Positions 47,036-58,709 of a stretch of 64,000 nt of DNA are shown one piece after another (within the stretch, counting starts at the first letter, position 1; every line of letters begins with the position of its first letter). Origin of the DNA: Benincasa hispida (Eukaryota; Streptophyta; Magnoliopsida; Cucurbitales; Cucurbitaceae); contig NC_052351.1 of assembly GCF_009727055.1 (NCBI RefSeq), positions 4,153,180 to 4,217,179 on the forward strand, in the 5' to 3' direction. A program made the position numbers and the translations under genes. The notes beneath the pieces were generated by a model that saw nothing but the letters and a program-made list of their open reading frames with translations, was not told the origin of the DNA and made no database searches.

Positions 47036-47392
47036 TGATATTGAGCAAGTGATGCGCACTCTTGGCCTTAAACCTCCAGATGCGAACTGGTACATGGACA
47101 CAGAAGACACCTCTCATATGACTTCCGCACTAGGTACTCTCACATCTTATTTTAATTTGAGCAATAATCGTAATATAATTGTTGGTAGTTGCTATTCCAT
47201 TCTGGTTTATGGTTATGGGCAAACACATCTTCCCTCCCCTCTCCCTTCTTTGGCCTTGAAAAATGTTCTCCATGCCCCTTAACTTATTAAGAACTTAGTG
47301 TTAGTTCGTAAGTTTACTACTGATAACTAGGTCACGATTGAATTTGATCCTTTTGGGTTCTCCGTGAAGGATTTCGGACGGGAATTTGTCTA
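47036..47392 (+). pseudogene. Element D protease region
   Basis: The series NWYMDTEDTSHMTSALGTL carries the protease site, but the usual D-T-G-A-T reads D-T-E-D-T, so the Gly next to the catalytic Asp is replaced. It continues IIVGSCYSILVYGYGQTHLP and LKNVLHAP, with a stop at 47281. LIKNLVLVRKFTTDN follows, the usual end of this domain. Confidence 0.7.
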
Positions 47393-48247
47393 GTGAGGTG
47401 TAAGAGTCGCTGGACACTTTATCCGGTCACCACCACCGTCCATCCACCCCTTACATCATCTAGCTTTACAGCATTGGTATCCTCATTGTGTCATGAATGC
47501 TTGGGTCACTCTAGTGCTCCTGTTTTTTATTATCTTAGGAAAAATAAATTTATTGAGTGTTCTCATTCATCGTCTGTTTGTTCTTCTTGTCCTCTTAAAA
47601 AACATATTAAATTGCCATTTGAGTTTTCTACATCATGTATTGTTATGCTTTTTAACATTATTCATAGTGATTTATGGTCATCTCCTATGTTGAGTTCCTC
47701 TGGGCATCGTTATTATATGATTTTGCTGGATGATTACACTAAGTTTCTATGGACGTTTTCATTCTCTAAAAAATCTCAAGCTTTCTCCATTTTTTTGGAA
47801 TTTCGGGCTCTTATCTGTACTAAATTTGAAAGGGAAATTAAAACATTTCAGTATGATAATGGATGGGAGTTTGATAATCACATGTTTTGGGATTTTTGCA
47901 AGGTTAATGGGTTGTATTTCCATCTCTCATGTCCTCACACCTCTCCTCAAAATGGCAAGGTTGAGCGTAAAATTCGTACTGTTAACAATATTGTCCGTAC
48001 TTTATCAACTCATGTTTCTTTACCTCCTATATTTTGGCATTATGCCATGCAGATAGCCACGTATCTTTACAATATCCTTCCTAGAAAAATCTTAACCGAC
48101 CAATCCCCTCTTCAAATTCTTTTTCGAAAAGACCCTTTTTATTTTCCCCTTGGGTTTTTGGGTATTTGTGCTTTCTTCTTTATTCGGCTCCTACCATAAA
48201 CAGACTTCAGGCTCGTTTTACGCCTTGTGTGTTTTTGGAGTATTGAT
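47393..48247 (+). pseudogene. Element D integrase, core intact, cut by element E
   Basis: An open frame of 268 residues, the best preserved pol segment in the window. It has the pre-integrase HECLGHSSAPVF, zinc cysteines CSSC, HSDLW with the first catalytic Asp, FQYDNGWEFDN with the second, and SPQNGKVERKIRT with the Glu. All three DDE residues are present. FWHYAMQIATYLYNILPRK follows as normal. The frame is lost at about 48150 (PLGFLGICAFF, probably one shift from the family FGCLCFPY-type motif). Element E inserts at 48248. The RT and 3' LTR of element D are not in the window. Confidence 0.75.
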
Positions 48248-48690
48248 TGTTGGGATTGATGCCCAAAAGTCTCGTGTCCTGTAGTTTGTAAACAGTATAT
48301 ACGAACACATGTGATTGTTAATATATGATATTTACTTCACCTCTTGTTGTTTTGCTCATTTACTTGTTTTATTTGATTTACTACAAATCAATAAACATAA
48401 AATCTCTGGTTATCTGTATGTGACTCAAGCATGTATGTGGTGACATACAAGTGGATCATGTCTTGAGTTATAACCAAAATGGTTTGTTCTATATGGATAT
48501 AAGAGGAAAACCTTATCCTGGTAATGCTACGGATGCGGCCCGCTTTATAGAATGGTCACAAATATTGTGACTTGCCACAGATGGTCTAATTCTGATCATT
48601 CGTGTTGGGGACATGCGAGTAGGGGCGTCCTATACAAAAAGTTTGTATAAGACTTGATCACGAAGTGTTAATGTCTCGTTATAGCCTGGG
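48248..48690 (+). repeat. 5' LTR of Copia element E, left part
   Basis: It begins TGTTGGGATTGATGCCC and matches the 3' LTR from 60406 (TGTTAGGATTAATGCCC) up to TCTCGTTATA at 48688. It then switches abruptly to GCCTGGGAGTGTCCCC, which belongs to the leader at about 56008. Confidence 0.8.
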
Positions 48691-51600
48691 AGTGTCCCCT
48701 AAAGGATCGGCAAGTTTTGTGTGTTTCTTTATTTGATCTTCTGTAAGAGGATACATGTAACTTAGTCTCTTGTCATAATCATCTTTTTCCTACAGTAAGC
48801 GCATTAATCGCGGACTCTGGCATCGAAAACTGAAGGGGTTACACTTACATGGACATAGTTATAAATGTTAACGATTCTGGAAACCGAAAAAATGGGTGCT
48901 ATTAAGGTTTAGTTCCAAGAAGTTTGGTTCTGCTAATGTTGAGAAAGTCTCATCCCAGTAAAGGGGTAAACTTGAATCACCCCACCATGGCATTTGTCCT
49001 GAACTCACTGGGGCACATCATTGCAAAATAGAAGTCTATAACTTAGGGTCTTGCAAACTGTTTACAAAACTAATTGTTTTAAAAGTGGTTTAAGCAGAAA
49101 AAACTAATCAAGATTTGTTCATATTTTTCAGCAACTTTTTTCAAATGGCTACAGCCACCGTTTATCTTTGTTAAGGTGCTGAAAAATTACTGGCACAATT
49201 GTTCAAACATTGGAAACCACATGATCACGCCGATCCTAATCATCAGAGGATCTCATGTTTGCTCTCCACGGAGGCTTGTCCTCCTATCCAACTCCAAATG
49301 CCGCTCGAAATGTTCGGGAAGGCATACGAGGCGATGGATAAGGGCGAATGAGAAGGCCCGAAGCCTATATTTGGACAAGGTCTTTCTGAAGTCTTTGCCC
49401 AAAAGAAGCAATGAGCCTATTGGTCTCAGCCCATGAATCATGGAGTCCCTACGGGAGATGTTTTGGACAAACACGTCTGAACAGCTTTATGCATGAGGTC
49501 TCTTAAATACATATTCAACTCCAAAAAATGTAACGAAGGCAACTCTGTTCGTGAACAATGTGCTAAACATGATGGTCCACTTCCAATATGGCGAAGTTGA
49601 AATGGGTCTACCATGATGAGGGCGGCCAGGTAAGTCCATAATCCTACATTCTTTGTCGGAGAGCTCCTTGCACTTTGTTAAGTAATGTATTCTAACAAGT
49701 GAAAGTATATACCTTACAACTTCTCCCTCAACGAGTTGCAGATATACCCAAATCTTTACTGAAAAGTAAGGAGAGACAAAAGGGTGAGGCAAATGTTGCT
49801 TCATCCTCATAGGACGTTTCCATAGAGGTTCGAAACTCAGGAACGGTTGATTTTCACTTCTAACTCTGCAAAGGGGGAGAAGAAGAAGGGTGTGGGAGGA
49901 AGGCACTATTAACCAACACGTTGCGCTGAGGAGCGTTCCACAGTTTCTAAGAGGATTCATTTGCAATCAAGACTGCGACATTGGAAGAGGAACTGTCCTC
50001 CAGTACTAAAGGAGAAGAAAGGGAGTCAGCCAGGCTAAGGCTAAAGGCGGATAAGAGTATATGAATTTTACTTGTTGCTCGAAACTTGTTTAGTGGAGAA
50101 TGATGATTCGGCCTAGATAATGTTGATTCAGGCCCACTACCATGTTCTGTTCTTCCTTTTAGCGGAATTTAGATCTTGGTGACAGCTGAAAGACTAGTGA
50201 GATGAACGATGCGAAAATAGCACCACGGCATGTCGTCTCACTAGTTGTGGCAGTAGGAGGGGGCCTTCCAGTTGACTTTTACAGAATAGGTTTCTAAATT
50301 TAAATGAATGTATATATTGGTTCCTGAACTAAAAAAGAAATCTTTTTTGTGTGCTTATTGCATATATAGATTACACTGTTTCTTATCAATTTGAGTAAAG
50401 CGTTTATTCATAAAGATGGTGTTTTTTAATTTGCAACAGCAAATCTGGAAATGCGAATTTATATGTGCCAAGACCGTTAAGCCCATCCCTTCATAAAATA
50501 CTGAATATGTTTCAGAACTTCCGTAACCATCAATCAAAAAACTCAACGAATTTTCCATGCCCTTGGCATCTATGTTTATGGCAATATATCAATCTCAATA
50601 GGATTGAGAGATTGGTGAAGAATGGACTTCCTAAGTGAGTTAAAAGCAAAATTCTTTACACCTGTGTGTGAACTCTTGCACCTGAGGGTAAGAATGGACT
50701 AAACGACCTTGTTTACCCTAGAAAAGGGGTGTGAGAGAGATCGTTTGATTTTAGTACAATTCTACTTTGTGGTCCTAAGAATGGTGCCGAGGCTTGGGGT
50801 GGCTGTATGAGTATTTTATCAGTTTTACTGATGGATATACTGTCGCCAGGTACGGGTATTGTTTTAGCTCTTTCACAATGGATGTCTGAATCCTTTGAAA
50901 AGTTCAAAAGAGTTCTAAGCTAAAGTATGAAAATGCATTGGATAAGACGAGATTTAAAACACTTCGATTAGAGTTGAAGTTGAGAGATTTTGGACTCTGC
51001 ATTCCAAGACTATTTGGAATAGAACAGTGAAATCGTTTCCTAACTCTCTCAGTGTCGGGTACACCCTAGCAGAATGGTGCACGCATAGAGGAAGAAATAG
51101 GGCTTACCTTTGTAGATATGGTTCGTATGCGATCTGATCTGAGTTACTAACTTCCTTACCGGACTCCGTTTGGAAGTATTCGCAATGGAGGACTGTGGTG
51201 TACATACTCAACTGTGTTCCCTCCAGAGTATTGCAAAGAACACCTCTCGGAGTGGGGTTGTAAATCTAGTTTTACCGCTCATTTTCGCAATTTGTTTGCC
51301 CTGCACATGTGGCTTGAAGGCTAATCCAAAAGTTGGAAACCACGGTCAGAGGTTTTATGTCCTCATTGTAGGCTACCCCAAAGGTACAACGAGGGGGTTA
51401 TTTTATGATCCGGCGGAAAAGGTTGTTTGTTTCAATATGTTACTTTCCTCCGGAGGAAAGATCAAATATAAAGAAGCACAGTCTACGAAGCAAAGTCGTG
51501 TTACGTGAGCTTTTCAATGAAACTACTCGAAACTTCAACAAGAAGTTGTTAAAGATGCCTGCTACATCAATAAGAGTGTTTGATGAGAAGTTATCCAGTT

Positions 51601-53509
51601 ATGGTCAGTTCCACCATCAAAAGAGTTAAGGGAACCCTCGACGCTAGTGGGAGGGTTGTGAACCCACCCCGTTCGCGTATCTTGGTTTCAACGGAAATCC
51701 CTTGTTAATGGTTAGCAGATGGTCGACATTGAGAGATCCATTAGTTTAATAAGAAGGCAATGAAGGATGTTGACCGAAGATGAAAATGTCAAGGCCATGA
51801 ATCTCGAGATGGGAAGTTGATGTACATTCAACCTCAGTATGGGATCTTGTAGATCAGGCCTAATGAGGTTCGCGACCTATAGGCTTGTAAAGCGATACTT
51901 CAAAGCGCAAACGGGGTGCTGATGGGAAGGTACAGACCTTCAAGGCTTCGATTTGTAGCAAAGGGTTATACCCAGGTGAACGGGAGTCATACTTATGAAG
52001 GAAACTTTCTCGCCTGTTTGCCATGTTAAAATTTCGATTCGCATCCTCCTGTTCCATTGCAACTTATTAATAATTTAATGAGATCTAGCAAATGGACGTC
52101 AAGACAGCCTTTCTGAATGACAATCTTGAGGAGACAATTTTAATTTGGTGCAGGCCCCAAGGGATTCATAGCCCAAGGGTAGAGCAAAAGATTTGCAAAA
52201 CTAATCGTTTCATTTAATGGACTGAAACAGGCGTCTCGATCTTTGAACATACGATTGATGGCTGCGAATCAAAGTCGTATGGCTTTGACCAAAACGTTGA
52301 TGATCTTGTGTCTACAAAAAGATCATTAACGCTTCAGAATAGTCGTTCTTAATGTTGGTTTTAATGTAGACGATATCCTACTCATTGGGAAATGAGTAGT
52401 CTACTGACTGCAGTTAAAAACTCACACTTAGTGACACCAATTCCCAAAGAAAAGATTTGGGAGAGGCTCAATTTATTCTAGAATCCAGATGCCTTTCGGG
52501 ATCGTAAGAACAAAGTGCTATCACTCTCTCAGACATCGTATATTGACAAGATGTTGCTCAATAAATACTGCGATGCCATGGGACTCCCAAGAGGGGCCTA
52601 CCTACCGTTTCAAGCATGAGTCCATTTTGTCTAAGAGAAATGTGTCCTAAAGACGCCTCAAGAGGTTTTGAGGAAATGAGATAGGTCCCCCATATGCGTC
52701 TGTCATTGGCAGTTTGATGTATGCGATGCTCTGTACTTGTCCAGAACATCTGCTACGTCTGTGGGCATAGTCAATAGTTATCATCCAACCAAGGCTAGGG
52801 TCACTGGGCCGCAGTGAAGAACATCTCAAGTATCATCAACGAGAACGAGGGACTACATGCCTATGGTATGGTTCGAGGGATTTTGATCCTTATAGAATAC
52901 ACGGATTTCTAACTTTCCAGACTGGATAAGAACTCTCACAGTCCTACATCAAGGGTCAATCATTCAACTCTAACACGGAGGAGCTGTAGTGTGGCGAAAC
53001 ACTAAGCAGAAAGTGCATCACCCGACTCCACTATAGAGGCAGAAGTAACGTAGCGGCTTATGAAAGCTGTCTAAGGAAGTCATCTGGGCTAGGAAAGTTT
53101 TCTTGACAGACCTGAAGTTGTTGCCAGATATGTCTAGGCCTATTACCCTTTTATATGTGATGAAAGTAGTGGGAACAGTGGCGAACTTCAAAGGAGCCAA
53201 GGAATCACCAGCTGTGGTAAACACATAGAGCGGAAGTATCATCTGATCCGCGATATAGTGCATGAGGGGACATGATCGTCATGCATCGCTTCGAAAGCAC
53301 AATGTTGTTGAACCGTTTACGAAGGCTCTCACAGGCTACGGAAGTGTTTGAGGGTCAACCTAGGAGCATGGGTCTACGGAATAGCCTGCGGCTGAACTAT
53401 GGGCAATGGAGATTTTATTGTAAACTGGGGCCTTTTAATGTGTCCTATGTTTATTGTTTTGGAGCTAAGTTTTTGTACACCCCACTTCGCTTAGATAACA
53501 AGTGGGACG
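48691..53509 (+). other. Error-rich second copy of element E leader, gag and pol
   Basis: It follows 56008-60390 base for base but with frequent one-base insertions and deletions. Gag starts at about 49323, the integrase core lies at about 50640-51000, RT at 51720-52400 and RNase H at 52860-53400. It shares with the clean copy the same element-specific nonsense changes: TAA in AAAATGTAA (about 49527), TAG in CGGCCTAGATAA (50111) and TAG in GAGATCTAGCAAATGG (52080). It is therefore a raw representation of the same copy and not a second element. All open frames in it are unreliable. Confidence 0.8.
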
Positions 53510-53928
53510 ATAACAAAGTTCTTCTCACGCGTGCTTATCGTCTACACGAAGTCTTTTCCTCCGTCCTCTACCAAACTCACCAGAGCCCACTCTTTGAGTT
53601 TTTGACTCGAGGATACCCGAGTTTCCCTTGTGGTGGTGTTGTCCCCACGGCCTTGTTCGTGTACATTCAGATCGTGCAGTAACAGTCGACAGACTCGCTG
53701 GGTGCTAGTAGATCGGTGGGAGTTTTCCGCTGCTTTGGGTTCACATATACGAAGACCATCTTCCTCTAGTATGAACCCCTTTTCTCTATATTTTATTGTA
53801 TTCTGAGCATGTCATTAATGAGTTACATATGCATAACTGTTAGTATGGAATGTATATCGTTTATGTTCCGGTTATTGTGAAAGAGCGATCTAAGCCTGCT
53901 CATGGAACTCTCGGTATGAGATCCTTCA
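53510..53928 (+). repeat. 5' LTR of element E, right part
   Basis: Clean sequence resumes at GATAACAAAG and ends GATCCTTCA before the PBS. It resembles the LTR C and B right ends in overall design (disease-free coding absent; TCTACACGAAG, then CCACTCTTTGAG, GATACCCGAG). Confidence 0.65.
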
Positions 53929-53930
53929 AT

Positions 53931-53946
53931 TGGTATCAGAGCCAGG
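53931..53946 (+). other. Primer-binding site of element E
   Basis: TGGTATCAGAGCCAGG, the initiator tRNA-Met type, two bases 3' of the LTR. Confidence 0.87.
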
Positions 53947-56129
53947 TTTCTGATACTCCGATTTGATTTGTTGCAACGAAATAACGTTTACATTCATGGT
54001 GAGTGTATTTCTACATTGTTTTTAAGTGTTAATACTGTTATGGATGTGCCGGATTAATGAATGTTTTCAGGATGAATTGTCTCGCTTTGTTTAAATTCCT
54101 TTTACATTTGCGGTTGTATGTAAAAGCCCCTGTGTTTTTGGGCATATATAATCGTAATCGAGTCTATATTCAAAGTTTTTGAAGTCTTGAGTCATTCGTC
54201 GAAGTTCTGGGCAAAGGTTTTGAAGAAGAAGATGATCTAGGGTTGATCGCATCGTGCAAAAAGGTTCGCTGTCCATCGCATCATGAAAATAAAGAACTAA
54301 GCGATTGTGGTTGAACGCATAGGTTAAACGATGGGGTATGCAATCAAGCGTTGGTCATATCGGGAAAACGATCGGGCACGCGATCGCTAAGTATCATTTA
54401 ATGCACGTGCTAGCTTCATCGCTTAGTAACTGACTAAACAATCGCTTAGCATCACAAGGTAAATCGTTTACCAAGTTGCACGCATCGGTTAAACGATCAT
54501 ACTCTTGGGTATCGTTTAAAGCGCGCTAGATGATCATTTAGGTCAACAAGCTTCATCGCTTAGTAACTGACTAAACGATCACTTAGTAATTCAAGGTAAA
54601 TTGTTTACCTATCGTCGTGCTACAAGATCATATAGACGATCAGGCTTCGCAGCCTCGTCATCGTCTATACGATCATTTGCTAATGTTCTTATCATCTACT
54701 GAACGATCGTCTACCTGCTAAAGATTGCTACATGATGTAGACCTCCTAGTGGTTCAAGACCCAGTTCACCTGTGAACCGGTTTGCTTGATGAAAAATGTA
54801 ATAGATAGGTTTTTTTCATTCCGGTTCTTATTGGGTTTAAAGGCTCATCCCGGTCTGTTAATCTATTTGTTTAATACATGTGATGTATGTCTTATATGTC
54901 ATATGATATACACATATAGTAAATCCCATCTTAGGTTATGCATTGATCATGCATCATCTCTTTATTGTAATTGTTATAATTTAGAGAAACATGATTTTAT
55001 TATGTAAGAGCATGCTCATACATCATTAATATAAGAGTTATATTTATGCATGCATATAAAGTATTGACATGCATCATCTTTATATTATAATTGTTATAGT
55101 ATAAGGGTGACTGATAGCATGTTTGCTTGGTTATTACGTGTTATATAAAAGTTATATAGTAATGACCGGACATTGCATGAAGCAAGACACATAGGTTACT
55201 TTATAATTGTTATAAATGCCTCGTTATGCGCAATGTTTTTTTTTTAGTTGTTTCTATTTAAGAGTTAAAGAGAAATTAGAACTAAAAGAAATAAGAAAGA
55301 CATGCATGTTCACTTAGGTTTAATTCATTTTTTAAAATGTTTAAAACTTGGATCATATAGACCTAAGATCACGGTTCTAATTTGATTAGCAACCCTAAGA
55401 CTTTAATCTTTCAATCAATTTAATAGGATTAAATTGGCTAATGAAAGGTTAAATTGTAGCAAATCTATCTATAAGGGACCTTTTGTCTAAGGCGGGTTCT
55501 GTCTAGGCTGGGGTATTTAAGTTGACGGAAACGTAACACCCCTACCTGGAAACTTACCTAGAAAGGTGAATTAGATAGATTTGATGCATGGCTACAAGTT
55601 AAGGGTGGTCCATTAAAGTGTTTAAATGTGACTACTTTAACTTGTTTATATTTCATAAACAAACGTTGTTTATGAGCAGACTTTAAAAAGACCATTTAGA
55701 CTAAAATCAATAGCCGGATTGTCTAGGTTAACGAATCCCTAGGTAGAACAATCAGTGGGAGGTACTTGAGGCATAAGATACTTTACTTAAATCTTTCACT
55801 TTTCTCTTTAAGTCCACACCGCGAGATCTATCCTCGGCCTCGCGGCACTTTTGGTGTGTCCCCCCAACGAATGGTATTTGGGTAGGTCAATATCAAGGTG
55901 GATGGAGAGAATGTTCATAATATGTGGGAGCGGGAAGTGCGACAACATATCCCTCGGTCTCCCTCATTAGGTTGAATAAAGTTACTGTGCATCGCCTCGA
56001 GGCACCCTGGGAGTGTCCCCCTAAAGGATGGCAGTTTTGTGTGTTTCTTTATTTGATCTCCTGTAAGAGGATAATGTAACTTAGTCTCTTGTCCTAATCT
56101 ATCTTTTCCCTACGGTAAGCGCATTAGGG
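53947..56129 (+). other. Leader of element E, non-coding
   Basis: It holds a palindrome array (54290-54730), AAGACCCAGTTCACCTG, and the block conserved with leaders B and C (ACATGTGATGTATG at 54876). It also has a segment with AGACCTAAGATCACGG shared with leader C, and a long region up to an adapter at 56130. No gene is supported. The 73-codon frame at 54786-55007 has no recognisable product. Confidence 0.6.
54290..54730 (+). repeat. Array of CGATCG/AAACGAT-type motifs in leader E
   Basis: Repeated TAAACGATCA, GGGTATCGTTTA, GACTAAACGATCACTTAG and TATACGATCATTTG. They are more diverged from a perfect palindrome than in leaders B and C. One larger unit (CTTCATCGCTTAGTAACTGA) occurs twice, at about 54415 and 54550. 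Confidence 0.65.
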
Positions 56130-56167
56130 CTGTCTCTTATACACATCTAGATGTGTATAAGAGACAG
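56130..56167. other. Mate-pair junction adapter, complete (artefact)
   Basis: CTGTCTCTTATACACATCT followed by its reverse complement, a 38-bp perfect palindrome of two Tn5 mosaic ends. Not biological. Confidence 0.98.
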
Positions 56168-56393
56168 GTTCGGACAACTATCTGGATAGCTCATGCATGA
56201 GGCTCTTAAATACATATTCAACTCCAAAATGCAAGAAGGCACCTCTGTTCGTGAACATGTGCTAAACATGATGGTCCACTTCAATGTGGCGGAGTTGAAT
56301 GGGTCTACCATCGATGAGGGCAGCCAGGTTAGCATAATCCTGCATTCTTTGTCGGAGAGCTTCCTGCACTTTGTTAGTAATATGATTCTTAAC
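56168..56393 (+). other. Element E gag fragment trapped between adapters
   Basis: It duplicates 56558-56790. It has AAAATGCAAGAAGG where the main copy has AAAATGTAAGAAGG, so the Gln codon is intact. It thus comes from another copy of the family and was joined through library adapters. Confidence 0.85.
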
Positions 56394-56431
56394 CTGTCTC
56401 TTATACACATCTAGATGTGTATAAGAGACAG
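56394..56431. other. Mate-pair junction adapter, complete (artefact)
   Basis: The same 38-bp palindrome as at 56130. It produces spurious peptides LSLIHI and MYKRQ at its edges. Confidence 0.98.
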
Positions 56432-56433
56432 TA

Positions 56434-57205
56434 CGAGCGATGGATAAGGGCGAATGAGAAGGCCCGAGCCTATATCTTGGCAAGTCTTTCTGAAGTCTTT
56501 GCCAAGAAGCATGAGCCTATGGTCTCAGCCCATGAGATCATGGAGTCCCTACGGGAGATGTTTGGACAACCGTCTGAACAGCTTATGCATGAGGCTCTTA
56601 AATACATATTCAACTCCAAAATGTAAGAAGGCACCTCTGTTCGTGAACATGTGCTAAACATGATGGTCCACTTCAATATGGCGAAGTTGAATGGGTCTAC
56701 CATTGATGAGGGCGGCCAGGTAAGCATAATCCTACATTCTTTGTCGGAGAGCTTCCTGCACTTTGTTAGTAATGTGATTCTTAACAAAGTGAAGTATAAC
56801 CTTACAACTCTCCTCAACGAGTTGCAGATATACCAATCTTTACTGAAAAGTAAGGAGAGACAAAAGGGTGAGGCAAATGTTGCTTCATCCTCAAGGACGT
56901 TCCATAGAGGTTCGAACTCAGGAACGAAGTCTGCACCTTCTACTTCTAACTCTGCAAAGGGGGAGAAGAAGAAGGGTGGTAAGGGAAAAGGGAAGGCACC
57001 TATTAACCCACCGCATGTCGCCCTAAGGAGGCGTCCACCAGTTTCTAAGGGAATTCATTGCAATCAAGATGGACATTGGAAGAGGAACTGTCCTCAGTAT
57101 CTAAAGGAGAAGAAAGCAGCCAAGGCTAAGGCTAAGGCGGATAAAGGTAAATATGATTTACTTGTGCTCGAAACTTGTTTAGTGGAGAATGATGATTCGG
57201 CCTAG
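56434..57205 (+). pseudogene. Element E gag (Copia)
   Basis: The 5' end is lost at the adapter. Reading begins RWIRANEKARAYILASLSE, then HEIMESLREMFGQPS and LMHEALKYIFNSKM, with one TAA at 56624 where a sister copy has CAA (Gln). EGTSVREHVLNMMVHFNMAK and LTTLLNELQIYQSLLKSK follow, then a Lys/Gly-rich linker and a zinc knuckle IHCNQDGHWKRNC (family form C-x2-C-x4-H-x4-C; here the first Cys is replaced by Ile-His context). It ends at TAG 57203 where Trp is expected. Gag coats and packages element RNA. Apart from two transitions the frame is intact. Confidence 0.8.
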
Positions 57206-57562
57206 ATAATTGATTCAGGCGCCACTAACCATGTTTGTTCTTCTTTTTAGGGAATTAGATCTTGGTGACAGCTGAAGACTAGTGAGATGACGATGCGAAT
57301 AGGCACCAGGCATGTCGTCTCAGTTGTGGCAGTAGGAGGGCTCCAGTTGACTTTACAGAATAGGTTTCTAAATTTAAATGATGTATATATTGTTCCTGAA
57401 CTAAAAAGAAATCTTATTTTTGTAAAGTGCTTATTGCAATATAGATACACTGTTTCTTTCAATTTGAGTAAAGCGTTTATTCATAAAGATGGTGTTTTTA
57501 TTTGCACAGCAAATCTGGAATCGAATTTATATGTGCCAAGACCGTTAGCCATCCCTTCATAA
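57206..57562 (+). pseudogene. Element E protease region
   Basis: IIDSGATNHVCSSF carries the D-S-G-A-T active site at 57214-57228. A TAG follows in place of a Gln codon at 57248. Then one frameshift, and MRIGTRHVVSVVAVGGLQLTL and LNDVYIVPELKRNLIFVKCL, typical of this domain. It leads into IKDGVFICTANL-like pre-integrase sequence. Confidence 0.78.
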
Positions 57563-57599
57563 TACTGAAATGTTCAGAACTTCCGTAACTCAATCAAAA

Positions 57600-58706
57600 C
57601 GTCAACGAATTTCTCCAAAAAAAAAAATGCCCAACTTTGGCATCTATGTTTATGGCATATCAATCTCAATAGGATTGAGAGATTGGTGAAGAATGGACTT
57701 CTAAGTGAGTTAGAAGAAAATTCTTTACCTGTGTGTGAATCTTGCCTTGAGGGTAAGATGACTAAACGACCTTTTACTAGAAAAGGTTTTAGAGCCAAAG
57801 AGCCTTTTGAGTTAGTACATTCTGACCTTTGTGGTCCTATGAATGTGCGAGCTTGGGGTGGCTATGAGTATTTTATCAGTTTTACTGATGATTACTCCAG
57901 GTACGGGTATGTTTATCTTTCACAATGGATGTCTGAATCCTTTGAAAAGTTCAAAGAGTTCAAAGCTAAAGTTGAAAATGCATTGGATAGACAGATTAAA
58001 ACACTTCGATTAGATTGAAGTGGAGAGTTTTTGGACTCTGCATTCCAAGACTATTTGATAGAACATGAAATCGTTTCCTAACTCTCAGTGTCGGGTACAC
58101 CTCAGCAGAATGGTGCAGCATAGAGGAGAAATAGGACCTTGTTAGATATGGTTCGTTCGATGATGAGTTACACTTCCTTACCGGACTCGTTTTGGAGTTT
58201 CGCAATGGAGACTGTGGTGTACATACTCAACTGTGTTCCCTCCAAGAGTATTGCAAGAACACCTCTGGAGTGGGTGTAAATCTAGTTTACGTCATTTTCG
58301 CATTTGGGGTTGCCCTGCACATGTGCTTGAGGCTAATCCCAAGAAGTTGGAACCACGGTCGAGGTTATGTCTCATTGTAGGCTACCCCAAAGGTACACGA
58401 GGGGGTTATTTTTATGATCCGGCGGAAAATGGGGTGTTTGTTTCAATAAATGTTACTTTCCTGGAGGAAGATCATATAAAGAAGCACAGTCTACGAAGCA
58501 AAGTCGTGTTACGTGAGCTTTTCAATGAAACTACTGAAACTTCAACAAGAGTTGTTAAAGAGCCTGCTACATCAATAAGAGTTGTTGATGAGAGTTTATC
58601 CAGTAGGTCAGTTCCACCTCAAGAGTTAAGGGAACCTCGACGTAGTGGGAGGGTTGTGAACCCACCCGTTCGCTATCTGGTTTCACGGAAATCCTTGTTA
58701 TGGTAG
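57600..58706 (+). pseudogene. Element E integrase
   Basis: An A-run at 57617-57627 marks a frameshift before LWHLCLWHINLNRI-like pre-integrase. 57683-58018 reads CESCLEGKMTKRPFTRKGF, ELVHSDLCGPMNVRA (first Asp), ISFTDDYSRYGYVYL and KTLRLD, then TGA at 58016 before SGEFLDSAFQ. The second Asp is thus adjacent to a stop. The catalytic-Glu segment lies near 58090-58130 in a shifted frame (SGTPQQNGAA, then RGEIGPC). The C-terminus reads KKLEPRSRLCLIVGYPKGTRG and GYFYDPAENGVFV. A linker with SLRSKVVLRELFNE and RRSGRVVNPP follows. Confidence 0.78.
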
Positions 58707-58709
58707 CAG

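Noticed and set aside
49176..53682. Separate second Copia element with its own genes
   Set aside because: It shares the private nonsense codons of element E and differs by indel noise, so it was treated as a duplicate representation.
56147..56483. Open frames with peptides MCIRDR, LSLIHI and VYKRQ
   Set aside because: They translate the library adapter, not genomic DNA.
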